A DNA stretch of 64,000 nucleotides from Rhodococcus globerulus NBRC 14531 (GTDB lineage Bacteria > Actinomycetota > Actinomycetes > Mycobacteriales > Mycobacteriaceae): positions 806,001 to 870,000 of the forward strand of contig NZ_BCWX01000002.1 in NCBI RefSeq assembly GCF_001894805.1, written 5' to 3'. The translations under genes were made by a program, and so were the position numbers. The notes beneath the pieces are model-generated. The model worked only from the letters and a program-made list of their open reading frames with translations. It did not search any database and was not told the origin of the DNA. This document shows positions 1 through 9,123 of this stretch, in pieces; position 1 is the first letter of the stretch, and every line of letters begins with the position of its first letter.

Positions 1-2
1 AG

Positions 3-239
3 TCAATGGACGGCGTCAGAGGCGCCGCCGTAATCGGTTCGCCGCATTCGGTTCTCGGAGAGACGATCACAGCTGTGATCGAGCGCGACGACGCCGTCAC
101 TCTCCAGGCAATTCGTGCGCAGGCGCGGGCGTTGTTGGCACGAGAAGCCATGCCGAGTCGCTGGATCACCGTCGACGAACTGCCACGTACCGGTAGTGGC
201 AAAGTCGCTCGAGGGTTCGTGAAAGAGTTGCACTCATGA
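3..239 (+). CDS. AMP-dependent acyl-CoA synthetase/ligase, C-terminal part (cut by window edge)
   Basis: This is the last 77 or so codons of an ANL-superfamily (acyl-CoA synthetase) enzyme; its start lies outside the window. The end shows the family's C-terminal lysine motif, LPRTGSGKVAR, whose lysine closes over the active site during adenylation. These enzymes activate a carboxylic acid with ATP and transfer it to CoA. The stop overlaps the start of the thiolase gene (ATGA), so both belong to one operon, which also holds a second ligase. The acid substrate cannot be read from this fragment. Confidence 0.85.
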   Translation, partial: SMDGVRGAAVIGSPHSVLGETITAVIERDDAVTLQAIRAQARALLAREAMPSRWITVDELPRTGSGKVARGFVKELHS

Positions 240-1363
240 ATTCCGCTCCTGTTCTGGTGGCCGCACGGCGAAGCCCGATCGGTAATGCAGGCCATGGATT
301 TGCAGACCTCACAGCGACGGATCTCGCCGCCCCGGTACTCGGCGAAGTAGATGCTGTGCTGCGTCGATCCGGCATCGAGGCCGACGTGGACGACGTTATT
401 CTCGGAAACTGCATGGGCCCCGGCGGCAATCCTGCTCGTATCGCAGCGCTTGCGGCCGGGCTGGGATTCTCTATCCCGGGCGTCACCGTTGACCGACAAT
501 GCGGTTCGGGCCTCGATGCGGTCATGCAGGCCGCGCTGCGCGTACGCAGTGGAAACGACACGCTGATCCTGGCGGGTGGCGTCGAATCCGCCAGTACTGC
601 TCCGTGGCGATACTGGCCGCCCACTTCGGGCGGTGAACTGACGCGATACACCCGGGCGCCGTTTGCTCCGCAGGGCTTTGCCGATCCCGATATGGGTTGT
701 GCGGCAGATGATCTCGCGCGATTGCGTGGCATCAGCCGCGAGCGCCAGGATGCGTATGCAACGCGTTCGCACACGCTCGCGGCAGCGTCGGATTTCTCGT
801 CCGAAATTGTGCCGATCGGCGCCGTCGCCGCTGACCAGCGGATTCGTCGCGGCATGACCGAAGCACGGTTGGCGAGGCTTCGTCCAAGTTTTGGGGTCGA
901 CGGCACCGCAACGGCCGGGAACTCGTGTGGCATCTCGGACGGCAGCGCAGTGCTCGCTGTGACGACGGCGTCACTCGCGCAGGGAATGCCGGCGCTCCGA
1001 ATTCTCGGCACAACTGTTGCCGGGTCCGATCCGGCATTGCCGGGACTCGGGCCGGTTCCCGCCGTTCGCTCGCTGTTCGCAAAAACCGGAATCGGTGCGT
1101 CCGACCTGGGTATTGTCGAAATCACCGAGGCGTTTGCCTCCGTAGTCCTGGCAGTATCGGACGAACTCGGACTCGACGAATCCATCATCTGCCCGCAAGG
1201 CGGGGCAATTGCGATGGGCCATCCGTGGGGCGCTTCGGGAGCTGTTCTGTTGGTGCGCTTGGCAAGTCAGATGCTCGCCGACGGCGGCCCGGAACTGGGG
1301 CTTGCAGCGTGCGCAATCGGCGGCGGTCAGGGCATTGCAATGCTGGTCGAGCGTGTTTCGTGA
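236..1363 (+). CDS. Thiolase family protein (acetyl-CoA acetyltransferase-like)
   Basis: 375 residues, a normal thiolase length. The nucleophilic cysteine is about residue 89 in DRQCGSG, the histidine is near 329 in GHPWGASGA, and the second cysteine is near 359 in CAIGGGQG. The NEAFA loop reads TEAFA. Thiolases cleave 3-ketoacyl-CoA or condense two acyl-CoAs. It sits between two acyl-CoA ligases, with a 4-bp overlap upstream and 10 bp downstream, so it likely works in a short catabolic or biosynthetic acyl-CoA route in the cytoplasm. The specific route is not evident. Confidence 0.88.
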   Translation: MNSAPVLVAARRSPIGNAGHGFADLTATDLAAPVLGEVDAVLRRSGIEADVDDVILGNCMGPGGNPARIAALAAGLGFSIPGVTVDRQCGSGLDAVMQAALRVRSGNDTLILAGGVESASTAPWRYWPPTSGGELTRYTRAPFAPQGFADPDMGCAADDLARLRGISRERQDAYATRSHTLAAASDFSSEIVPIGAVAADQRIRRGMTEARLARLRPSFGVDGTATAGNSCGISDGSAVLAVTTASLAQGMPALRILGTTVAGSDPALPGLGPVPAVRSLFAKTGIGASDLGIVEITEAFASVVLAVSDELGLDESIICPQGGAIAMGHPWGASGAVLLVRLASQMLADGGPELGLAACAIGGGQGIAMLVERVS

Positions 1364-1373
1364 GGCTGCAACG

Positions 1374-2756
1374 ATGAGCGAACTTCTGGCGGAACGAATT
1401 GCTCGACTAGTTCGCAGCAATCCGTCGACGGTCGCAGTTGTCTCGTCGCGCGACGAGATCAGCTACGCCGATTTCTGGGCGCGGGTGTGCCGGGTCGCCG
1501 CGGGACTGGCGTCGATGAACCGAGTTGCGGTACTGCCGACCTCGGACGTCGAATCGTTGGTGGTTGTCGCGGCTGCGATGCGGACGGGTACCAGTGTGGT
1601 CCTGCTTCATCGCCATCTGCTCGGGCCGCAGTTGGCGCGGGTGCTCGAGCTGTCCGTTCCCGGAGCCGTTGTCGCGGAATCGAAGCAGCACAGGCGGTTG
1701 CGCAGGCTGGGGTTCTCGGGTGAACTTGTCACCGCGGTTGATCTCGAAAGTGACGGGGCGTCGAATCAGGCTTCGGCCGAGTCCGAACTGTTGATCGGTG
1801 TCACGTCGGGCACTACCGGCGAGCCGAAGCTCTTCGTCCGAAATCAGTTGTCCTGGGCACGAACTCTTGATCGATCGGATGCCGTGTTCGACGTCGGTGT
1901 CGGAGATCGAGTGTCCGTACCGGGCGTCCTCGATCACACCCACTTTCTGTACGGAGCGCTCCATGCGCTCACCCGCGGTGCCACTGTCGATCTCCGTGGC
2001 GCGGAAACAGCGGTGAAAACGGGTGCAACCCATCTGTATTCGGTTCCCACGATCGCCTGGGACCTCGTGCGATCAGGCATCGGCCCGGTCGACTGTGTCC
2101 GTGAAGTGATCTCGTCGGCCGCTCGGTGGCCGCGTGCCGGGCGTCATGCGCTGCAGGCGATATTGCCGAATGCTTCGTTGGTGCACTTCTACGGCGCATC
2201 GGAATTGAGTTTTGTGTCCTTCGATCGAGGGCTCGGTGACCTCGACGAGTTTTCGGCCGGCGAGCTGTTCGACGGCGTCGACACCGAGATTCGCGACGGA
2301 CTTGTGCATGTGAAGAGCGACATGCTGTTCGACGGTTACCTCACCGAAACCGGGGTGGTAAACGGGCCGGTCGACGGGTGGATGACTGTCGGCGACAGAG
2401 GGCATGTGGAGGCCAGGCGTCTGCAATTGCTCGGTCGTGAGAGCGAGATGCTGATCCGTGCGGGCCTCAAAGTGGAACCAGCGGCCGTCGAAGCGGCATT
2501 GACCTCACTGCCTGGGATTGCCGAGGCCGCGTGCATCGGTGTTCCTGACGCACGCATGGGGGAGGCCCCGGCGGTCGCGATTGTTGTCAGCGATCAAGGT
2601 TTACACACCGACACGATTTGGCGGCATCTGCGAACAACTCTTCCCAGTCCGAGTATGCCGGTGCGAATTCTTCGAGTCGATCAGTTGCCGCGCACTCCGC
2701 GGGGAAAGGTCGATCGCTCCGCTCTTGCGATTACTCTCACGGAGTCAGAACGGTAG
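1374..2756 (+). CDS. AMP-binding acyl-CoA synthetase/ligase
   Basis: 460 residues from the ATG at 1374. The frame is open further upstream, but that part overlaps the thiolase gene. The ATP P-loop TSGTTGEPK lies near residue 140. The middle motif is GASE, the hinge region is GWMTVGDRG, and the C-terminal catalytic lysine motif is LPRTPRGKVDR. It is shorter than typical long-chain ligases (about 500-550), as in small benzoate- or OSB-like ligases. It is the third gene of a ligase-thiolase-ligase operon. Substrate unknown. Confidence 0.85.
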   Translation: MSELLAERIARLVRSNPSTVAVVSSRDEISYADFWARVCRVAAGLASMNRVAVLPTSDVESLVVVAAAMRTGTSVVLLHRHLLGPQLARVLELSVPGAVVAESKQHRRLRRLGFSGELVTAVDLESDGASNQASAESELLIGVTSGTTGEPKLFVRNQLSWARTLDRSDAVFDVGVGDRVSVPGVLDHTHFLYGALHALTRGATVDLRGAETAVKTGATHLYSVPTIAWDLVRSGIGPVDCVREVISSAARWPRAGRHALQAILPNASLVHFYGASELSFVSFDRGLGDLDEFSAGELFDGVDTEIRDGLVHVKSDMLFDGYLTETGVVNGPVDGWMTVGDRGHVEARRLQLLGRESEMLIRAGLKVEPAAVEAALTSLPGIAEAACIGVPDARMGEAPAVAIVVSDQGLHTDTIWRHLRTTLPSPSMPVRILRVDQLPRTPRGKVDRSALAITLTESER

Positions 2757-2993
2757 ATCACACCGGGCTTCGGCAGTTCCGCGTGGCTGTGGATTGGGAT
2801 GTGGCAGACAATTTAGTCGTGCACATGAAGACCGGACGCTTGTAGATCACGTGGCGTTCGACATTTGTAGGAAAAGTTGTCGATCTTTGTCTCTAGTGTC
2901 GCCGGTGTGGGCATCCGTAGCGTCAGGGAGGTCGGACAGCCGGCACGTGCACGCTTTCAGATCTCCTTCCATAACACGAGAAAAGAGCCAAGG

Positions 2994-3815
2994 ATGCCGT
3001 ACATCACCACCTCTGACGGAACCGAGATCTACTACACGGAGCATGGCACCGGCCAACCCGTACTGCTGAGCCACGGGTGGCCACTGAGTTCCGACGCGTG
3101 GCAAGTCGAGCTCAAGTTGTTCGCGGACGCCGGGTACCGGGTCATTGCGCATGATCGTCGTGGCCACGGCCGCTCGTCGAAGACCTACACCGGCAACGAC
3201 ATGGACACGTACGCTCGCGACCTCGCCGAGCTCGTTGAAACCTTGGACCTGAAAGAGCTTGTAGTCGTGGGTCATTCGACGGGTGGCGGTGAAGTTGTAC
3301 GGTACGCGGCGCAGCACGGAAAAGGCCGTGTGACAAAGGTGATCACCGCCGGTGCCGTCCCGCCGATCATGGTCAAATCGGACGAGAATCCCGAAGGCAC
3401 GCCCATCGAGGCGTTCGACGGAATCCGCGCTGGTGTGCTGAAAGACCGGTCGCAGTTCTACAAGGATCTGAGCGAGTCGTTCTACGGCGCAAATCGTGAC
3501 GGCGCTGAGGTCTCGCAGGGCGCGAAGGACGACTTCTGGCGACAGGGAATGTTGGTGAACCTTGCGGCAGCATACGACTGCGTCAAGGCATTCTCGGAGA
3601 CGGATCAGACGGCGGACCTCCAGGCGATCGACGTACCGATGTTGATCGCGCACGGCGACGACGATCAGATCGTTCCCATCGCCGCTGCTGCCGAAAAGTC
3701 CGTCAAGCTCGTCAAGAACGGCACCCTCAAGGTGTACCCGGGAGCCCCGCACGGCATTTACGGCGCATATCAGGATGCCCTCGACCAGGATATTCTCGCG
3801 TTCATCAAGAGCTAG
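2994..3815 (+). CDS. Alpha/beta hydrolase of the non-heme chloroperoxidase/arylesterase type
   Basis: 273 residues from ATG 2994, which follows an AAGAGCCAAGG ribosome site; the frame extends upstream but has no coding-like sequence there. The oxyanion region is SHGWPLSSDAW, the nucleophile elbow GHSTGGGE (serine), the acid HGDDDQIVP and the histidine APHG. This matches cofactor-free haloperoxidase/esterase enzymes, which hydrolyse esters and can form peracids. It stands alone, followed by a strong hairpin. The physiological substrate is unknown. Confidence 0.9.
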   Translation: MPYITTSDGTEIYYTEHGTGQPVLLSHGWPLSSDAWQVELKLFADAGYRVIAHDRRGHGRSSKTYTGNDMDTYARDLAELVETLDLKELVVVGHSTGGGEVVRYAAQHGKGRVTKVITAGAVPPIMVKSDENPEGTPIEAFDGIRAGVLKDRSQFYKDLSESFYGANRDGAEVSQGAKDDFWRQGMLVNLAAAYDCVKAFSETDQTADLQAIDVPMLIAHGDDDQIVPIAAAAEKSVKLVKNGTLKVYPGAPHGIYGAYQDALDQDILAFIKS

Positions 3816-3826
3816 CGTCGTGCGTT

Positions 3827-3862
3827 GGTGGTCCCGCACAGTCAGACCCGAGCGGGACCACC
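3827..3862 (+). terminator. Rho-independent-type hairpin after the hydrolase
   Basis: GGTGGTCCCGC (3827-3837) pairs perfectly with GCGGGACCACC (3852-3862) across a 14-base loop and is followed by TTT. It lies between the convergent hydrolase and murJ-like genes, so it may stop transcription from both sides. Confidence 0.8.
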
Positions 3863-3936
3863 TTTGCGCTGCCCGTCCGAGTCCCCGGCGGGTAGCGCCG
3901 TACCACGTCAGTTCGGTGGGTGCGGTGCCTGCTTTC

Positions 3937-5523
3937 TCAACGATTGAGCAGGGCCTTGGCGGTGCGGACTTCGGGGATGCCGATCTTTGTGGCTGTGACG
4001 AGGAATGTCGGTGCTCCGAGGACGAGTACGGCGACCAGTGATGCTGCTGCGGCCGTGCGAGGGTTGTCGATCAGTTGGTGTGAGGCCCAGACTGTCATGA
4101 CGCAGACCCCGCCGGCGGCTATCGACGCCCATAGCACCTTCGAGAATGTTGCAAGCACTGTGTGGAAGCCGAGCAAGCCGTAGCGGTGACGCAACACGAA
4201 GTGCCCGCTGACGGCACCGACGACGTAGGACAGTGAACTTGCGACCGGCAGCATCACCACGATCACCTGGTTTGGTAGACATGCGAGAGCGAGTGTAACG
4301 ACGGAGACCTTTGTGACCACCATTGCGGCGTTGATCAAGGCTGGCGTGCGCATGTCATTGCCGGCGTAGAAGACCCGCAGTTGCAGCATGACCAACGCGA
4401 ACGGCGGAAGCCCGAATGCCGACAGTGCCAGCGCCACACCGATAGTGCGAGCGGCATCGATATCGACGCGTCCGACGAACATTACCGTGGTCAGTATCGG
4501 CCCGAGAAGGGTCATCGCGACCGCGGCGGGGACGAGCGCAACAACCGAGTACCGGGCAGCGCGGCCCATGTCGGTGACCAGAGCGTCACGGTCCCCGAGC
4601 GCCACCGCGCGGGAGATGCGCGGCATGAGCACGGTCAGCAGGGACACCCCGAGGATGCCGTACGGCACCTGGAACAGCAGGTCGGCGTACGTATAGGTCG
4701 AGACTCCGCCATGGCTGAATGCAACTCTGAGCACGAACGTGACGCCTGCCTGACTGATCGCGACATACAGCAGCACCCAGCCGAGCAGCCTTGCCCCGAC
4801 GCGGACCGGGCGCCACGTGTACGGCACCGGGCGTACCCGCCAACTCCACCGGAATCCGGTACGACGCAACGCGGTCACCGTCCACACAGCCTGTCCCACG
4901 ATGCCGATCGTTGTCCCGATGCCTAAGACGAGAACCTGTGCGGTGGTCATCGTCGACGGCAGCAACGTCACAGGTCCCGGTATCGCAGCGAACACCACGA
5001 CCATCGCGAGCACGATCACGTTGTTGACCACCGACGCCCAGGCCGCCGGCGCATAGCTTTCGCGGATATTCAGCACGGCTGTCGCGGTCGCTGCGATCGC
5101 GTAGAAGAAGATCTCGGGCAACAGCAAGTACGCCAGCGCGGTTGTCAGCTGTGTCTGTTCCGTATCCGACACCAAGGCGGCGACGAGGAACGGGGCGCAC
5201 GCCACCGCTATGGCGGTGATGACAGCGGCGCCGAGAATCGTCGCCAGCAGCAGGCGTTGGGTGAAAACCCGCGAATAGGTTCTCCCGCGGAGTCGTGCCC
5301 TTGCCAGAACAGGGATCAGGACGCTGCTCATCACGCCGCCGAGGAGCAGTTCGTACACCATGTTCGGCATGCTGTTCGCGCCGTTGTAGGCGTCACCGAC
5401 CACAGCAGTGCCTAGCACCGCGGCCAAGGCAAGGGTGCGGATAAAGCCGGTTGCGCGACTTGCTGCGGTCGCCACCGCGACCGCACCGGTTGTACGCGCG
5501 AATCCGTTTTGAGAAACCGCCAT
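3937..5523 (-). CDS. murJ: MurJ/MviN-family lipid flippase
   Basis: 528 residues, with about 14 hydrophobic segments from start to end. The N-terminus (SRATGFIRTLALAAVLG, then DAYNGANSMPNMVYELL) is the conserved MurJ/MviN signature. MurJ flips lipid II across the cytoplasmic membrane for peptidoglycan synthesis. In mycobacteria and rhodococci the main murJ is usually much larger, with a cytoplasmic pseudokinase region, and sits near the chromosome end. This short, lone copy is therefore probably a paralogue, perhaps for another polyprenyl-linked substrate. It is divergent from the kinase remnant. Confidence 0.85.
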   Translation of the reverse strand: MAVSQNGFARTTGAVAVATAASRATGFIRTLALAAVLGTAVVGDAYNGANSMPNMVYELLLGGVMSSVLIPVLARARLRGRTYSRVFTQRLLLATILGAAVITAIAVACAPFLVAALVSDTEQTQLTTALAYLLLPEIFFYAIAATATAVLNIRESYAPAAWASVVNNVIVLAMVVVFAAIPGPVTLLPSTMTTAQVLVLGIGTTIGIVGQAVWTVTALRRTGFRWSWRVRPVPYTWRPVRVGARLLGWVLLYVAISQAGVTFVLRVAFSHGGVSTYTYADLLFQVPYGILGVSLLTVLMPRISRAVALGDRDALVTDMGRAARYSVVALVPAAVAMTLLGPILTTVMFVGRVDIDAARTIGVALALSAFGLPPFALVMLQLRVFYAGNDMRTPALINAAMVVTKVSVVTLALACLPNQVIVVMLPVASSLSYVVGAVSGHFVLRHRYGLLGFHTVLATFSKVLWASIAAGGVCVMTVWASHQLIDNPRTAAAASLVAVLVLGAPTFLVTATKIGIPEVRTAKALLNR

Positions 5524-5599
5524 TCGACCATCGTGCCCTAACGTCGCTCATCGAGGAGGCTGTGCAAGCGCGGCACTGTCGACGAGCCGTAGGTAGGGT

Positions 5600-6074
5600 G
5601 TGCCGGTGATCATCGCCGTCGAAGGGCCTAGTGCCGCAGGTAAGACCACGTGGTGCCGAGCCAGTCGCAGGCGGTTCGTCGCTGAATACAGCCCGACGGG
5701 TCAGGATCCGGACGGATCCGACGCTATGGAACAGGCGGCATACTGGGCGCGGGTGAATGCACACCGTTGGATGCAAGCGTTAGCGCTCGAGGATGCGAGT
5801 AGTGACGCGATATGCGACAGCGATCCGCTGAAACTGCACTACAGCTGGTATCTGGCCGCTGTGGGGGTGGAACCGATTACCCGATTCGAGCACGAGTTCG
5901 CCGCAGTTCGGCAGATGTTTGCACAGCGTCGACTCGGATTCGCAAATTGGCCGGGTCATTCACGGTTTCCCCACTGAGGGTGACATCGTCACGCCGGCAC
6001 AACCGCGCCCGAATCGTTACGACCTGAACTTGCTCGACAGATTGCTCGACGAACTTCCCACAGTGGCGCACTAA
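5600..6074 (+). pseudogene. Broken P-loop kinase/ATPase gene
   Basis: A GTG start at 5600 opens a frame with a Walker A motif, EGPSAAGKTTW, at residues 8-18, and CDSDPLKLHYSW further in. It stops at 5977 after LGFANWPGHSRFPH. The missing end appears in another frame: QIGRVIHGFPTEG to LLDELPTVAH, stop at 6074. From memory of similar actinobacterial P-loop proteins of roughly 200 residues, the stretch between RRLGFA and GRV is about 50 residues, so an internal deletion with a frameshift best explains this. It runs into the convergent TetR gene. Confidence 0.7.
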
Positions 6075-6760
6075 CGTTGTCCGCCTGAGTACTCGTCAAG
6101 AAGTGCCGTTGTACGAGAAGCAAGTTCGGTGGTCGACCCTGTCCACCCCAGGATCCGGATCGAGGCATCAGCGATCACCTCCGGCGAAGGTGAGGCACTG
6201 GAACCTTCCGCTTCAGCGTCCGACCTTGTGTTGATCACGGTCTCGACGAGACGGAACGGTAGTTGCGCGATCTGGAGATCGACTTCGCGGTCAGGATTGA
6301 TCTGGACCAGCGCGTCACGGGCGAATGCGGTGTACAGATCCATGAGTGTTCCGCGTTGAGCTCGGAACGGTTCGAATCGTTCGGTCCGTAGCTCCGGTAG
6401 CAGGTAGAGGGCACCAAGGTTCCATCGCGAGTTTGCGAGTTGCTGCGCGTCGAACCAGGTCAGGGCGTACATACGCACTGCGGCGGATTCCGGGCTCTCG
6501 CGCATGTCTTCCGCAAAAGCCAAGGGGGAGGTGACTGTCCCGACAAGCAGCGCGGTCAGCAGGTCGTCCTTGTTTGCGAAGTGGTGGTAAAGCGACGCCT
6601 GCCGGATGCCCACCGCATCGGCGATCATTCGGGTCGACGTACTGGTGAAGCCTCCGGTAGTGAACAACTCGGCCGCGGCATCGAGAATCTCGTCGCGTGC
6701 CGTTGCTCCGGGACGCTTGCGTGTCGACAGCCGTGGGCGGCCGGCTCCGGTTGTGGTCAT
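6071..6760 (-). CDS. TetR-family regulator resembling AmtR
   Basis: About 229 residues. The start is ATG 6760 or GTG 6763, both overlapping the fic stop. The N-terminal helix-turn-helix (DEILDAAAELFTTGGF, then STRMIADAVGIRQASLYHHF) and the later WNLGALYLLPELRTERF segment resemble what I recall of corynebacterial AmtR, a nitrogen-control repressor that also governs urea use. It is the third gene of the CBS-fic-tetR operon, divergent from the urea/allophanate cluster beginning at 9168. I infer that it controls that cluster; AmtR is normally released by uridylylated GlnK. Confidence 0.75.
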   Translation of the reverse strand: MTTTGAGRPRLSTRKRPGATARDEILDAAAELFTTGGFTSTSTRMIADAVGIRQASLYHHFANKDDLLTALLVGTVTSPLAFAEDMRESPESAAVRMYALTWFDAQQLANSRWNLGALYLLPELRTERFEPFRAQRGTLMDLYTAFARDALVQINPDREVDLQIAQLPFRLVETVINTRSDAEAEGSSASPSPEVIADASIRILGWTGSTTELASRTTALLDEYSGGQR

Positions 6761-7578
6761 CACACCATCCTTCCATCACTGCGGTCTACGAGTGCGCGCC
6801 GCAACACGGGAATCATGGGTCGCGGCGACGGTGCGCCGGTGCGGCGAAAGGGAGACGAATCACGAGAGGCGGCAACCCATTCCGCCGCATCGATACCCGA
6901 CAGGTCGAGGAGGAACCCGGTCGAGCTTACGAGTTGGTGCAGGAGCAGGGTGCCGGTACGGCCGTTTCCTTCGCGAAACGGGTGCGCGTGGTTGTAGGTG
7001 ACATAAACAGTGGCCAGTGCGTACGCCAGGCGTCCGCGGTCCGCGCGGTGCCAGTCCGTCGCGGCAATCGCGATCTCGACTTCACGCAGATAACGGCCGA
7101 TCGTCCCGACCGGCGCGAAACCGTCCCCGTTCTTGGTGATGTCGACGATGCGTTGCTGCCCCGCCCATCCGAACACGTCACCGAACACACGCCCGTGCAA
7201 CCCGAAGATGTACTCGGCGTCCACCTGGCGCGGAGTCGGCGCTTGTTGCAGATGCGCTTGGAGCAGGCGGGCTGCGGTCGCGGCGTACTCGACGTCCCGA
7301 AGCTGGGTCTGGTCTCTGAATCCGAAGTTGTTGCGCAGCACAGAAGTCCCGGTGACCAGGTACGGACGAGGTAGCGCCAGTCGTAACCTCCGACGCGGGA
7401 CCGCGCGCATGGACGCGGCACTACGGTGGCGTTCGATGTAGTCCTCGTAGGTGAACGTGCCGACGGCCAGCGCGTCCAGATCGGTGAGGTCGTCGCCAGT
7501 GGGCTGCCATCCCTCGAGTCGCTCGGCCGCCACGGTCTGAAGGACCGCGTGACGCTGAGCGGCGGTCAATTCCGTCAT
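6760..7578 (-). CDS. Fic-domain protein (AMP transferase family)
   Basis: 272 residues from ATG 7578; upstream in-frame codons lie within the CBS gene and are not coding-like. The Fic active site HPFREGNGRT is complete (residues 199-208; catalytic histidine 199), and the preceding flap is present (GDGFAPVGTI). Fic proteins usually move AMP from ATP onto a hydroxyl of a target protein. The N-terminus (AERLEG at 18-23, EDYIERH at 45-51) resembles a VbhA-type inhibitory helix fused to the enzyme, which would keep it inactive. It overlaps the CBS gene by 4 bp and the tetR gene by 1-4 bp. Confidence 0.88.
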   Translation of the reverse strand: MTELTAAQRHAVLQTVAAERLEGWQPTGDDLTDLDALAVGTFTYEDYIERHRSAASMRAVPRRRLRLALPRPYLVTGTSVLRNNFGFRDQTQLRDVEYAATAARLLQAHLQQAPTPRQVDAEYIFGLHGRVFGDVFGWAGQQRIVDITKNGDGFAPVGTIGRYLREVEIAIAATDWHRADRGRLAYALATVYVTYNHAHPFREGNGRTGTLLLHQLVSSTGFLLDLSGIDAAEWVAASRDSSPFRRTGAPSPRPMIPVLRRALVDRSDGRMV

Positions 7579-8969
7579 GCCGGCGGCCCCGTGTATGCGA
7601 GTTTCCTTTGTATCCCTGCGATCTCGCGGACGGCGCTCGCGAGCAGACTCCGGTACAGGGGCGTCAGCGAGTCCAGTGCCAGGACGTCGGTCGGGGTCTC
7701 GCCTCGCTCGATCTGCTCGCACTGATGCCGTAGCCGGATCTGAGCCAGCACGTCGAACGACTCGGCGAGCATCGTCGCGTCGTCGTCGGCCAGAATTCCC
7801 GAGTTCGCTGCCGTTCGCAGTCGCACGATGGTTGACGGGTCCGCGCAGCCTGCGGCGAGCCCAGCCCACCGCGCGATGTTCACGATCGGCATCACGCCTT
7901 GTGCCTTGATGTCGACGGAATCGGTGCGGCGGGTGAGACGCTCGCGCAGTGAATGCATCCGCGCCTTACCTTCGACTGCTTCCTTGAGCAGCAGTCGAAG
8001 CGCGTCGGGATCGAGTCGCTCGGATACGACGGGGGACAGAGCAAGTCGGTTGTCGCCGATCGCGATGCGACTGTCGGCGAGCAGTGACACCATGACGATG
8101 CCCTGATCGGCATAAGGATCGGCGAGCCAGCCGTCCAGTCCCCGCAGCCAGTCGGATTCGGAACGCGCGAACCGCGGGCTCGACGCTACCGCCCCGTTGG
8201 CGTCCGAGGGGAGTCCGCAGCGCTCCAGTAATCCGTGCACCCGCTTTCCGTACGCGGTTTCGCGGACCTGCTGTTCGGGACTGTCGTCGTTCGCCCAGAT
8301 CAGGGCACTGTCCACGTCGGAGCTTGGCATGGCCTCGCGGCGGGCGATGCTGCCGAGTGAGAGCCAGGTCGAACCGGGAGGGCCTTCGGCGAGCAAGCTC
8401 GCGGCTCGGGTGACGGCGGCGTCCATGAGTACCGACGCGATGGCGCTGACGTCGAGCGCCGCCACACGCGCTCGCCAGAGTCCCACTGCAAGCTCCGGTA
8501 TCCGTGCTGTCGCAGCCACGAGCTCGTCGGCGTCGGCGGCCTGAGAAATTTTGCCGCGCACCAGAAATCCGCTCCGAGTTGCGGTGGCGAACAGATCCGC
8601 GTCCTCGACCACACCAAGAATGTCGCCGCGAGCGGACAGTACCGGCAGGTGCCGCACGCCGCGTTCGAGCATGTCGAGCAGCACGTCCGCGCCGAGCCGG
8701 TCAGCGTTGGCCGTGTGTACGGGAGTGGTCATCACCTCGGAAACGGGGGTGGTGGTGCCCAGTCCGGCCGCGACAATCCTCCGACGGAGGTCTCCGTCGG
8801 TGAAGATGCCCAGCGCATTCTCACGCAGGGGGATAAGTACGTACCGTCGGCCGGCTGCAGTCATGGCGCGGGCAGCGTCTGCGGCGCTTGTCTCAGGCGC
8901 GCAGGTCAACGCAGGACCACGCAACAACTCGCCTACCGGGAGCATCGATGGATCGCGGACGACATTCAT
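7575..8969 (-). CDS. CBS-domain / DUF294 GlnD-like nucleotidyltransferase
   Basis: 464 residues. Two CBS domains fill residues 10-130 (IFTDGDLRRRI and GVVEDADLF are typical). A polymerase-beta-type nucleotidyltransferase domain follows, with GS at 206-207 and the metal-binding pair D218/D220 in SSDVDSAL, then a DUF294 C-terminal helical domain. DUF294 proteins are distant relatives of GlnD, the PII uridylyltransferase; CBS domains bind adenosine nucleotides. As first gene of an operon with fic and an AmtR-like regulator, it may sense energy state and modify a regulator. The target is unknown. Confidence 0.85.
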   Translation of the reverse strand: MNVVRDPSMLPVGELLRGPALTCAPETSAADAARAMTAAGRRYVLIPLRENALGIFTDGDLRRRIVAAGLGTTTPVSEVMTTPVHTANADRLGADVLLDMLERGVRHLPVLSARGDILGVVEDADLFATATRSGFLVRGKISQAADADELVAATARIPELAVGLWRARVAALDVSAIASVLMDAAVTRAASLLAEGPPGSTWLSLGSIARREAMPSSDVDSALIWANDDSPEQQVRETAYGKRVHGLLERCGLPSDANGAVASSPRFARSESDWLRGLDGWLADPYADQGIVMVSLLADSRIAIGDNRLALSPVVSERLDPDALRLLLKEAVEGKARMHSLRERLTRRTDSVDIKAQGVMPIVNIARWAGLAAGCADPSTIVRLRTAANSGILADDDATMLAESFDVLAQIRLRHQCEQIERGETPTDVLALDSLTPLYRSLLASAVREIAGIQRKLAYTGPPA

Positions 8970-9019
8970 GGCCTTTATCTAATGCTGTGCCGCTCTGTCG
9001 GGTGTCACCGACTACCAGC

Positions 9020-9046
9020 GTGAGGGTTCGGAAACGTTTCGGTAAC
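9020..9046 (+). promoter_or_regulatory. GlnR-like operator
   Basis: GTGAG-N6-GAAAC-N6-GTAAC follows the actinobacterial GlnR pattern gTnAc-N6-GaAAc-N6-gTnAc with a single mismatch. It lies 122-148 bases before the permease start, in the divergent promoter region. GlnR activates nitrogen-scavenging genes, which suits the genes downstream. Confidence 0.5.
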
Positions 9047-9123
9047 CGATGTCATCGACTCGCAACGCAATCGCTACACAGCGAAACATGAGAGACACCA
9101 GTAGGGAACGGGAGCGCAGAAAA

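Noticed and set aside
166-1188. 340-codon open frame on the minus strand opposite the thiolase gene
   Set aside because: Ser/Arg/Pro-rich shadow of a real coding strand, with no ribosome site.
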